This document shows, in pieces, positions 5,804-12,921 of a stretch of 16,025 nt of DNA. Origin of the DNA: Acidimicrobiia bacterium (GTDB lineage Bacteria; Actinomycetota; Acidimicrobiia; Spongiisociales; UBA5794); assembly GCA_030599515.1 (NCBI GenBank), contig JAUVNV010000026.1, positions 1 to 16,025 of the forward strand. Direction: 5' to 3'. A program made the position numbers and the translations under genes. Under the pieces are notes generated by a model. That model made no database searches. It was given only the letters and a program-made list of their open reading frames with translations, and was not told the origin of the DNA. How positions within the stretch are numbered: position 1 is the stretch's first letter; each line of letters begins with the position of its first letter.

Positions 5804-6313
5804 ATGACTCGTTTCCTGCCGATTCTTGCGCTCCTGATCTCGGCCTGCGGCGGTGCCGTCGCTCCCTCGACCACAACCGTGCCGCCGCCGCCCGGTCCGG
5901 AACCAGCCGGGGTTCTACTGGTCGCCGAATTCACCGGCGGCTGCGCGATGATTGGACCGAACTGTGAACGTCTCGTCATCTACGGTGATGGAACTGTCGA
6001 GGCGCACCGGCTCGGAAGCGGTGCTCCCAGGCCGGTCGACGACGGGTCGATCGATCCGGCGTTGGTCGTCGAATTGCATCGTGTCGTCGTCACGACCGAC
6101 CTCGAGGCGATGCGTCTGCGGCTTCCAGCCGGCGAGTGTCAAGGATGTGTCGACGGGATCGACTCCGTGGCCACGTTCACTGTCGATGGACACGACACGA
6201 CGTTCAGCAGTATCGACACGGGACTCGTGATCTCTGAACCGGTGTTCGCAGCCATGTGGGCCGTGATCGGCGCTGCCCGCGACGCCACCGAGATACCGCT
6301 GATCATGCATTGA
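5804..6313 (+). CDS. Putative lipoprotein of unknown family
   Basis: I do not recognise this 169-residue protein. It begins MTRFLPILALLISACGG: a short signal peptide with lipobox ISAC and predicted lipidated Cys15. A linker of Ser/Thr and a proline run (about residues 20-36) follows, typical of exported lipoproteins, then a globular domain rich in strands. That domain has two cysteine pairs, GGCAMIGPNC and ECQGC, and a YGDGTVEAHRLG strand-turn unit that recalls small beta-sheet exported domains. Codon use and GC fit the region. There is no Shine-Dalgarno sequence before the ATG, so the message may be leaderless or use another start, but the signal peptide fits this start well. It is the only plus-strand gene within the train, separating the A24 peptidase (divergent, 97 bp) from aroE (convergent, 17 bp). 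Function unknown; location probably the outer face of the membrane. Confidence 0.75.
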   Translation: MTRFLPILALLISACGGAVAPSTTTVPPPPGPEPAGVLLVAEFTGGCAMIGPNCERLVIYGDGTVEAHRLGSGAPRPVDDGSIDPALVVELHRVVVTTDLEAMRLRLPAGECQGCVDGIDSVATFTVDGHDTTFSSIDTGLVISEPVFAAMWAVIGAARDATEIPLIMH

Positions 6314-6330
6314 CGAGCACAGGGTTCCGG

Positions 6331-7095
6331 TCAGATCGCCGACCGCATCACGTTGACGGGTGCCTTGAGGCCGGTCCAGATCTCGAACGAGACGGCTGCT
6401 TGAGCCAGCAACATGTCCCGACCGTCGGCCACGGGGATATCGAGCATTCGGGCAAGAGACACCGAAGGCGCCTCGTCGGGTCCGTAAGCCAGGTCCACGA
6501 AGCCCAGAGCCCCGTCGATAACCTCGGCGGGGATCGGTTCTCCTTTCATGCCCAACGGCGTGGCGTTGACGACCACCGCACCCTCGACCCCGGTACCCCA
6601 GGGCACGATTGTGCCGTCGACCCGCGTTCGGGCGAGAAGGTCGGCGGCGGCTTCGGGGCGACGCCCGGAGACCATGATCGCGTGCTCGGCCAGGGCCACA
6701 ATGGCGCCCGCTGCAGCACCGCCGGACCCGAGGATCAGCACGGGTGCGCCATCGGGGGGTCCCATCTCGATCCAGACAGCCCGGATGCCGTCGACGTCGG
6801 TGTTGTGCCCCCAGACCTCTCCCCCGTGCCGGACCAGCGTGTTCACGGCTCCGGATCGGAGGGCCTCCTCCGCGACCCGGTCGGCGAGCTCGAATGCGAG
6901 CTGTTTGTGGGGCATCGTGACGTTCGCCCCGTCCAGGCGACCGTATCGGATCTCGTCAACGGCAACTACCATCCCGGCGGCGTCGACACGACGCGCCTCG
7001 TAGCTGCCCTCGATGCCGGCGGCTTCGAGAGCGGCACGCTGAATCGCCGGGGATCGGGAGTGCTGGACCGGATCACCCAGGAGAACAAGCCTCAT
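6331..7095 (-). CDS. aroE: Shikimate dehydrogenase
   Basis: AroE reduces 3-dehydroshikimate to shikimate with NADPH (fourth pathway step). The 254-residue protein is slightly short but complete. Motifs: GDPVQHSRSPAIQ (7-19, shikimate binding), NVTMPHK with catalytic Lys64, the A-V-N-T segment at 83-86, GHNTDVDG with catalytic Asp100, the dinucleotide loop GSGGAAAGA, NATPLGM, and the C-terminal QAAVSFEIWTG. The ATG overlaps the mltG stop in ATGA. After aroE the train is interrupted by the opposite-strand lipoprotein gene, so aroE is the last gene of its transcription block, or at least the last before a disruption. The two stop codons face each other with 17 bp between and no obvious hairpin. 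Confidence 0.96.
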   Translation of the reverse strand: MRLVLLGDPVQHSRSPAIQRAALEAAGIEGSYEARRVDAAGMVVAVDEIRYGRLDGANVTMPHKQLAFELADRVAEEALRSGAVNTLVRHGGEVWGHNTDVDGIRAVWIEMGPPDGAPVLILGSGGAAAGAIVALAEHAIMVSGRRPEAAADLLARTRVDGTIVPWGTGVEGAVVVNATPLGMKGEPIPAEVIDGALGFVDLAYGPDEAPSVSLARMLDIPVADGRDMLLAQAAVSFEIWTGLKAPVNVMRSAI

Positions 7096-8180
7096 GGGAG
7101 CACGCCGTCCTTCTTCGCCTGAGCAACCTTCGCCTTGTGCTCTTCGTAGGTGGTGGAGAAGCCGTGCCGACCGTCGGGCGACACGAGCACGTAGAAGAAG
7201 TAGTTCGTATGCGCCGGGGCAGCCGCTGCTTCTATCGATTCCATCTGCGCCGTCCCGATCGGTGTGGGTGGCAAGCCCTCGATTCGATAGGTGTTCCAGG
7301 GTGAGTCGATCTCGAGATGCTCGGTCAGTACACGACCAGGACTCTCGCCGAGGGCGTAGACGACGGTCGCGTCGATCTGGAGCGGGATTCCTTCCTCCAG
7401 GCGGTTGTAGATGACCGATGCGATGAGCGGCCGATCGGATTCCACACCGGCTTCGCGCTGGATGAGTGACGCCACGATGAGCGCTTCGTAGCGCGTGACC
7501 CCGAGTTCTTCGAGTCGTGTCCAGTCGACGGTATTGACGCGACGGACGGTCTCGTCCGCAAGGGCGGTGAGGATCTCGACGGGCGTAGCGTCCTCGGGCA
7601 TCTCATAGTGGGCCGGGAAGAGCAACCCCTCCCAGCGTGTGAGCTCATCGACCCCTTCGGGCACTTCGATCGGCAGCAAGGGTGATGTGACGGCGCCGCT
7701 TGTCAGTGCCTCTTCGAAGGCTTCAACCGGGTAGCCCGTCTCGGCTGCGAGGCCTGCGAGGATCCGACGAACATCATGGCCTTCGTAGACGATGATCCCG
7801 GAGCCGGTCGGAGTGTCCGGACCCGTGAGGAGACGTTCGGTCACGGCTTCGGGGGTCATCAGCGTCTCGAGATAGTACGTCCCGGCCTGCAACCGCGATG
7901 CGACACCCTGCTGCGCGATCACGGCACGGAGTTCACCGGCGCGCACGACACCGGCTTGTTCCATACTTGTGGCGATCTCGCGGGCCGAGGACCCGGCCTG
8001 GATCTCGACGGCGACGGCGATCCCCGGCTCAACGTCGAGGGTCTGTCCACCGGTTACCGCCGAGGCGAGGAATCGGGCGGCAAGGACCAAGGCGACGACC
8101 GCCACGACGGCTCCAACCGCGATGAACAACGGCCTCTTGGAGCGCCGTTCAGTCGGCGTCGCTGCTGTCGATTCGGTCAC
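7092..8180 (-). CDS. mltG: Endolytic murein transglycosylase MltG
   Basis: MltG is an inner-membrane enzyme that cuts nascent glycan strands and so sets chain length near the synthases. The 362-residue protein has a short cytoplasmic tail, one membrane segment (about 17-38), a LysM-like region (about 55-115) and the YceG catalytic domain. Key features: the segment ASLIQREAGVESDRPLIASV with the conserved glutamate Glu243, IYNRLEEGIPLQIDATVVYA, SPWNTYRIEGLPPTPI, and the C-terminal HGFSTTYEEHKA. The GTG start at 8180-8178 overlaps the end of ruvX by 32 nt and has AAGGA (8189-8193) 8 nt upstream. The stop overlaps aroE by 4 nt. The ruvX-mltG-aroE neighbourhood is widely conserved in actinobacteria. 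Identity is firm. Confidence 0.95.
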   Translation of the reverse strand: MTESTAATPTERRSKRPLFIAVGAVVAVVALVLAARFLASAVTGGQTLDVEPGIAVAVEIQAGSSAREIATSMEQAGVVRAGELRAVIAQQGVASRLQAGTYYLETLMTPEAVTERLLTGPDTPTGSGIIVYEGHDVRRILAGLAAETGYPVEAFEEALTSGAVTSPLLPIEVPEGVDELTRWEGLLFPAHYEMPEDATPVEILTALADETVRRVNTVDWTRLEELGVTRYEALIVASLIQREAGVESDRPLIASVIYNRLEEGIPLQIDATVVYALGESPGRVLTEHLEIDSPWNTYRIEGLPPTPIGTAQMESIEAAAAPAHTNYFFYVLVSPDGRHGFSTTYEEHKAKVAQAKKDGVLP

Positions 8181-8595
8181 CAGAGAGGTCCTTGCGATCG
8201 AGATACGCTTGAAGAATCACGGCTGCCGCCACCTTGTCCCGGACGTCGCGGCGCTTCGCACGCCGCACCCCTCCTTCGAGCAGGGCCGCCTCGGCGGTCA
8301 CGGACGTGAACCGTTCGTCCTGGTACTCCACCGGGAGGCCTGTTGCCTCGGCGACCATGTCCCCCACCGTCCGTGCAGCCTTTGCAGAAGGTCCTTCTGC
8401 TCCTGAAAGGCCGGTCGGGAGTCCCACTACGATCCGTGCCACACCGTGCTCCTCACACAGCGCCCGCACGGCGTCGGTGAGTTTCACCGATCGTCGGTCG
8501 ATCACGGAATGTGGTGAAGCAATGGTACCGGTGGGGTCCGATAGCGCGACGCCGACGCGCCGCTCCCCCGGGTCCAGCCCGAGGATCCGGATCAC
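8149..8595 (-). CDS. ruvX: RuvX/YqgF family RNase H-fold nuclease
   Basis: RuvX is a small RNase H-fold protein linked to pre-16S rRNA 5'-end processing and, by homology, to Holliday junction resolution. The 148-residue protein has GLDPGERRVGVALSD (6-20, with the first acidic residue Asp8), IVVGLPTGLSG, YQDERFTS and RDKVAAAVILQAYLD, which supply the remaining acidic residues of the active site. The GTG start at 8595-8593 overlaps the alaS stop (GTGA). The C-terminal tail after the family core (DLSGDRIDSSDAD) is encoded in the 32-nt overlap with mltG and is probably not structurally important. It lies between alaS and mltG as is usual in actinobacteria. Confidence 0.94.
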   Translation of the reverse strand: MIRILGLDPGERRVGVALSDPTGTIASPHSVIDRRSVKLTDAVRALCEEHGVARIVVGLPTGLSGAEGPSAKAARTVGDMVAEATGLPVEYQDERFTSVTAEAALLEGGVRRAKRRDVRDKVAAAVILQAYLDRKDLSGDRIDSSDAD

Positions 8596-11213
8596 GATCC
8601 GGCAACCGCTGATCTAGCCGCGTTGTGAGCCACCTCGAGGGCATCGTCGAGCCGATCGCCGTTTGGTCCGCCGGCCTGAGCGAGACGCGGATCCCGGCTC
8701 CCGCCGCCGCCCAACAGCCTCGCCGCTTCCCCGATGACTTCACCGGCAGAGAGTCCCTCGGCGACCAGGTCGTCGGAAACGAATGCGATGAGCGCGCCTT
8801 TGCCGTCGGTCGTCGATCCGAGCACTCCGACGCCGCTGCCGAGCCGGTCGCGAACCTGGAAGGCGAGGGCGCGGAGAGCGTCGCCGGTGAGACCCTCCTG
8901 GCGCGCGACGAGTACGTTCCTCCCGTTGTGTTCCTCGGCCTGGCCAAGGAGGTCCCTCGCTGCTGCTGATCGTGACTGCTGCTCGAATTCCTCGATCCTC
9001 TCTTCCTGCTCTTTGACACGCAGGGACAGGGATTGTGCTGCCTCGACGATCCGGCCGGATTGTGTTCCGAGCGCCGAAGCGGTGCGTTCGAGGTCCGAAC
9101 GAAGCGCCGCCAGGTGTTCGTAGCCGGCCGTGCCGGTGACGGCGTCGATCCGACGCGTGTTCGCAGCAACAGATCCCTCGGTCACGAGGATCAGCGGTCC
9201 GATCTGCCCGGTGGTAGGCACGTGTGTGCCGCCACAGAATTCGGTCGAGTAGTCCCCTGCCCGAACCACGCGCACTTCTTCGCCATACTTGTCGCCGAAG
9301 AACGCGATTGCGCCCATCTTCTCGGCGTCGGCCTTCGACGTCTCGATGGTCGTCACAGCAGCGTTCTCGATGACCCGTTGGTTGGCAGCATGCTCGACCT
9401 CGCGCAGCTGCTCGGGAGCCATGCCCTGGTAGTGACTGAAATCGAACCGCAAGCGGCCGTCGGACACGAGCGACCCCGCCTGATGGACGTGCTCCCCGAC
9501 CACCTCACGCAGCGCCCAATGGAGAATATGAGTTCCCGTGTGATTCTTCCGGATGCGCTCCCGTCGTTCGTGGTCGATCGCCAAGGTCGTATCCTGCCCG
9601 AGCTGCACGGACCCCGACGTCACGATGCCGCGGTGACCGTGGAGTCCCGGCACGGCGAACTGCGTGTCCTTCACCTTGACCGAGCCGGTCGGTGTGGCGA
9701 TCGTTCCGGAGTCGCCGATCTGGCCGCCGGACTCCGCGTAGAAGGGTGTGCGGTCGAGGAAGATCTCAACCTCGCGCCCCACTTCGGCCCGTTCGACGGT
9801 CTCTCCGTCGGCGACGATGGACAGGATTCGCCCGGCGCCCTCTTCCTGGTCGTAGCCGATGAATTTCGTGTGATCGACACCATTGAGAAGTGTTCGATAG
9901 GCGTCCGCCTTGGCGGCTGCGTCCACTCCCTTGAACGCGGCCCGGGCACGCTCGCGTTGCGAGTCCATCATGGAGTTGAACTCTGCAAGATCGACCTGAA
10001 ACCCCCGCTCTGAGACGATCTCCTCGGTGAGTTCTTTGGGGAACCCGAAGGTGTCGTGGAGCTTGAACGCCGTCTGCCCCGACAGCATCGCCCCCGGTTC
10101 GAGGTCTCGCAACTCCTCGTCGAGCAGTTGGTGTCCCGACCGGAGCGTCCTTCGGAACTGCTCCTCCTCGCGAGTGACCATCTCCAGAATGGCATCCTGT
10201 CTTTCGACCAATTCGGGGTATGCCTCGCTCATTGCCTCGACCGTCGATTCGACCAACTTCGGCATGATGAGATCCTCGGAACCGAGCAGGGATGCGTGCC
10301 GCACTGCCCGACGGATGAGGCGCCGCAGCACGTAGCCACGACCCTCGTTCGACGGCACGACCTTGTCCCCGATGAGGAAGGTCACCGCTCGGCCGTGGTC
10401 GGCCATGATCCGGAGCGAGACATCGGTTCGCTCGGCGTGGCCATACGAGACACCGGTTGCCCGCTCAGCCGTCGCGACGACCGGACGGATCACATCCGTC
10501 TCGAAGATCGTGTCGACACCCTGGAGTACGGTCGCGATTCGTTCGAGACCCGCCCCGGTATCGATGTTCTTCGCTGGAAGGTCACCGACCACGTGGTACG
10601 GCTTGTCCTGGATGTTCTGCATGAAAACGAGGTTCCAGATCTCCACGTGCCGCTCGTCATCGACGGCAAGTCCGCCGGCCTGGCCGAACGTCGGCCCCTT
10701 GTCGAAGAAGATCTCGGACGATGGGCCACACGGCCCCGGCACGCCCATTTGCCAGAAGTTGTCCTTGTCGAGACGCTGGACCCGGTCGGCGGGCACGCCG
10801 ACGCCGTCGATCCAGATCTCGGCCGCCTCGTCATCGGTGAGATGCACCGTGTACCAAAGACGGTCGGGATCGATCCCGAAAGTCTCCGTGATCAGATCAA
10901 ACGCCCACGGAATCGCCTTCTCCTTGAAATAGTCCCCGAACGAGAAGTTCCCGAGCATCTCGAAGAACGTGAGGTGGCGGGCGGTAGTGCCGACGATGTC
11001 GATGTCGATCGTCCGTCCGATCTTCTGAACGGTGACGGCCCGCCGGTACGGCGGTGTCTCCTCACCGAGCATGTACGGCTTGAACGGAACCATGCCCGCA
11101 TTGGTGAGCAGCAGCGTGGTGTCGATCGGAATCAACGACGCCGACGGCACGATCGTGTGGTCGCGGTCGGCGAAGAAATCCAGGAAGGTACGACGAATCT
11201 GGTTGGTGTCCAT
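8592..11213 (-). CDS. alaS: Alanyl-tRNA synthetase
   Basis: AlaRS is a class II synthetase that charges tRNA-Ala and clears mischarged Ser/Gly. The 873-residue length is typical. The aminoacylation domain has LLLTNAGM and RHLTFFEMLGNFSFGDYFK (79-97). The editing domain has AESGGQIGDSG (493-503) and metal ligands His558 and His562 (HTGTH) with Cys660 and His664 (CGGTH). A heptad-like coiled region (about 690-750) leads to the C-Ala domain. The usual VQKC(V/I)R segment reads VQKIGRT here, so the cysteine common in many AlaRSs is missing; it is not catalytic. The ATG at 11213 follows the DUF6167-like stop by 12 bp and has no Shine-Dalgarno match, so translation may depend on coupling with the upstream gene. 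The stop overlaps ruvX by 4 nt. Confidence 0.98.
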   Translation of the reverse strand: MDTNQIRRTFLDFFADRDHTIVPSASLIPIDTTLLLTNAGMVPFKPYMLGEETPPYRRAVTVQKIGRTIDIDIVGTTARHLTFFEMLGNFSFGDYFKEKAIPWAFDLITETFGIDPDRLWYTVHLTDDEAAEIWIDGVGVPADRVQRLDKDNFWQMGVPGPCGPSSEIFFDKGPTFGQAGGLAVDDERHVEIWNLVFMQNIQDKPYHVVGDLPAKNIDTGAGLERIATVLQGVDTIFETDVIRPVVATAERATGVSYGHAERTDVSLRIMADHGRAVTFLIGDKVVPSNEGRGYVLRRLIRRAVRHASLLGSEDLIMPKLVESTVEAMSEAYPELVERQDAILEMVTREEEQFRRTLRSGHQLLDEELRDLEPGAMLSGQTAFKLHDTFGFPKELTEEIVSERGFQVDLAEFNSMMDSQRERARAAFKGVDAAAKADAYRTLLNGVDHTKFIGYDQEEGAGRILSIVADGETVERAEVGREVEIFLDRTPFYAESGGQIGDSGTIATPTGSVKVKDTQFAVPGLHGHRGIVTSGSVQLGQDTTLAIDHERRERIRKNHTGTHILHWALREVVGEHVHQAGSLVSDGRLRFDFSHYQGMAPEQLREVEHAANQRVIENAAVTTIETSKADAEKMGAIAFFGDKYGEEVRVVRAGDYSTEFCGGTHVPTTGQIGPLILVTEGSVAANTRRIDAVTGTAGYEHLAALRSDLERTASALGTQSGRIVEAAQSLSLRVKEQEERIEEFEQQSRSAAARDLLGQAEEHNGRNVLVARQEGLTGDALRALAFQVRDRLGSGVGVLGSTTDGKGALIAFVSDDLVAEGLSAGEVIGEAARLLGGGGSRDPRLAQAGGPNGDRLDDALEVAHNAARSAVAGS

Positions 11214-11225
11214 GGAAGCGGGAGG

Positions 11226-11471
11226 TTAGCCCGGCCCCGGTTCCACGCCCCCGGGTTCTTCTGCCGGAGGTGTGGTCTCGACCACTGCATCGCTTCGTTG
11301 CATGCGCCTGCCCAGGGCTCCCATCATGCCCGCGGCAGTTGAGACTCCCGCCCGCGCCATGGTCTCGGGCGTGATTCGCTCCCGTGCCCGCTTCACCTTC
11401 GCACCCACATAGATCCCGGCACCGAGCGTTGCAGCAGATCCGGCGGCGAACCATTTCAGTCGCGTGAACAT
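11226..11471 (-). CDS. Small single-span membrane protein, DUF6167-like
   Basis: This 81-residue protein starts MFTRLKWFAAGSAATLGAG with one membrane segment (about 7-23), then VGAKVKRARERITPETMARA, a small glycine/alanine helix region, and a proline/glutamate-rich acidic tail. The pattern MF-x-R-x-x-W-F-x-x-G with K-V-x-R and x-T-P-E-x-x-A, in the slot just before alaS, matches the DUF6167 proteins I know from Streptomyces and relatives. The function of that family is unknown. The DUF948 partner that often precedes it is absent here, and rarA is next upstream after 118 bp. It ends at TAA 12 bp before alaS, so coupling to alaS is likely. The ribosome binding site is weak (GGA close to the ATG). 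The family assignment is from memory of sequence pattern and position. Confidence 0.78.
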   Translation of the reverse strand: MFTRLKWFAAGSAATLGAGIYVGAKVKRARERITPETMARAGVSTAAGMMGALGRRMQRSDAVVETTPPAEEPGGVEPGPG

Positions 11472-11589
11472 GTCCAACGAGGCTAGCGGCCCCCGCTCCC
11501 CCAAGACCACGTGACCAGGGGTCGCCTCACCGCATACGGCGTTAGAGACCTGCGAAGCCGGCCACGTCGCTCGGAACCGGCATGCGGCG

Positions 11590-12921
11590 CTAGCGACGCT
11601 TCCCGAGGATTCTGTCGATGCGGGCGAGACGGTCGGCGAGTTCGGACTCTTCACCGTGCTCACCGGGCCGGTACAAGATCGCCCCGGTCGCAGTGTCGGG
11701 GAGATACTGCTGGCCCACGACACCGAGCGCATCGTCGTGGGGATAGGCGTATCCCCTGCCATGTCCCATCGATCGTTGACCGGCTGTCGCCGCAGAGCGC
11801 AGATGCATCGGAACGTCGGCGCCGGGCGTGTGCTCAACCGCCTCTCTTGCCGAACCGATCGCCTTCGCCAGCGAGTTCGACTTCGCCGCGCTTGCGAGGT
11901 ACACCGTGGCGTGGGTGAGGGCGTAGGCACCCTCGGGGAGGCCGATGACTTCCACGGCCCGGAACGCATCTACTGCGATCCCGAGGGCCTTGTGGTCGGC
12001 AAGGCCGACGTCCTCCGAAGCCAGGATCACGAGACGTCTGCCAATGAATTTCGGGTCCTCCCCTGCCTCGATCATCGTGTGGAGCCAGTAGAGGGCGCCG
12101 TCGACGTCGGAACCGCGTACGCTCTTGATGAAGGCCGAGATCACGTCGTAGTGACGGTCGCCGCCCTTGTCGTAGCGGATGACCCTTCGTTGGAGGGCCT
12201 CGCCGATCTCCTCCATCCCGACCTTCGCCTTGTCACGACCGGCGGCGATCGTCACGGCGAGTTCGAAGGCGTTCAGCGCGAGCCGCGCATCTCCACCGAC
12301 ACGGTTGGCCAGATCGTCGAGAGCTTCGTCGTCGATCTCTGATCCGGGGATGCCCCTCACCGGATCGGACATAGCGCGACGGATGAGTTCGATCACTTCG
12401 TCAGGGGCGAGCTCCTCGGTACGGAACACGGTGGATCGGCTGATCAGCGGCGAGTTCACCTCGAAGAACGGGTTCTCCGTCGTCGCCCCAACGAGGATGA
12501 TGATGCCGTCTTCGACGCCGGGCAGTAGGGCGTCCTGCTGCGCCTTGTTGAAACGATGGATCTCGTCGAGGAAGAGAACAGTTCGGCCGTCTCCGTCTTC
12601 GACGCGTCGCGTGGCCATGGCGAGTACTTCCCGAACGTCCTTCACGCCGGCCGACGTCGCCGAGAGTTGCTCGAAACGTGCACTGCTGTTGACGGCCACA
12701 AGTCGGGCGAGCGTCGTCTTGCCCGAACCAGGTGGACCCCACAGGATCATCGACACCGGGCGACCCGCTGCCACCATCGTCCGGAACGCAGCACCGGGAG
12801 CGAGCAACCCCTGTAGTCCGACGACTTCGTCGAGGCTCGCCGGGCGCATCCGCGCCGCGAGCGGCGCATTGGCGCGTCGCCGCTCGGCGCGCTGATCGGA
12901 GAACAGGTCTGACTCAGCCAC
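11590..12921 (-). CDS. rarA: Replication-associated recombination protein A (RarA/MgsA, AAA+ ATPase)
   Basis: RarA is a clamp-loader-like AAA+ ATPase (Mgs1/WRNIP1 family) that acts at stalled forks and binds SSB and DNA ends. The 443-residue protein shows Walker A GPPGSGKT (62-69), Walker B LFLDEIHRF (116-124, Asp119/Glu120), sensor 1 in ATTENPFFEVN (Asn150) and the arginine-finger region SRSTVF (161-166). It also shows the family C-terminal tetramerisation domain with GGDRHYDVISAFIKSVRGSD, GRRLVILASEDVGLAD and QQYLPD...YRPGEHGEE. The GTG start at 12921-12919 overlaps the aspS stop by 8 nt. Below its stop there is a 118-bp non-coding stretch (11472-11589) containing CACGTG and GC-rich short repeats but no promoter or terminator I can defend. 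Confidence 0.96.
   Translation of the reverse strand: MAESDLFSDQRAERRRANAPLAARMRPASLDEVVGLQGLLAPGAAFRTMVAAGRPVSMILWGPPGSGKTTLARLVAVNSSARFEQLSATSAGVKDVREVLAMATRRVEDGDGRTVLFLDEIHRFNKAQQDALLPGVEDGIIILVGATTENPFFEVNSPLISRSTVFRTEELAPDEVIELIRRAMSDPVRGIPGSEIDDEALDDLANRVGGDARLALNAFELAVTIAAGRDKAKVGMEEIGEALQRRVIRYDKGGDRHYDVISAFIKSVRGSDVDGALYWLHTMIEAGEDPKFIGRRLVILASEDVGLADHKALGIAVDAFRAVEVIGLPEGAYALTHATVYLASAAKSNSLAKAIGSAREAVEHTPGADVPMHLRSAATAGQRSMGHGRGYAYPHDDALGVVGQQYLPDTATGAILYRPGEHGEESELADRLARIDRILGKRR

Noticed and set aside
4969..5967. Plus-strand open frame of 332 codons opposite the aroC 5' end and the A24 peptidase, running on past the divergent gap
   Set aside because: Its composition is a mirror of the peptidase gene and it crosses the divergent promoter region. 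The peptidase has both catalytic motifs; this frame has none.
9033..10013. Plus-strand open frame of 326 codons inside alaS
   Set aside because: It is antisense to the AlaRS editing domain, with no start context and no recognisable domain.
10056..11342. Long open frame on the plus strand opposite alaS (428 codons)
   Set aside because: It lies wholly opposite a certain synthetase gene, has low-complexity Arg/His/Asp-rich sequence with no domain, and is expected in high-GC DNA where the reverse of a coding frame stays open.
11472..11589. Terminator or promoter in the gap between rarA and the DUF6167-like gene
   Set aside because: There are GC-rich short repeats and a CACGTG, but no stem followed by a T-run and no -10/-35 pair at acceptable spacing.
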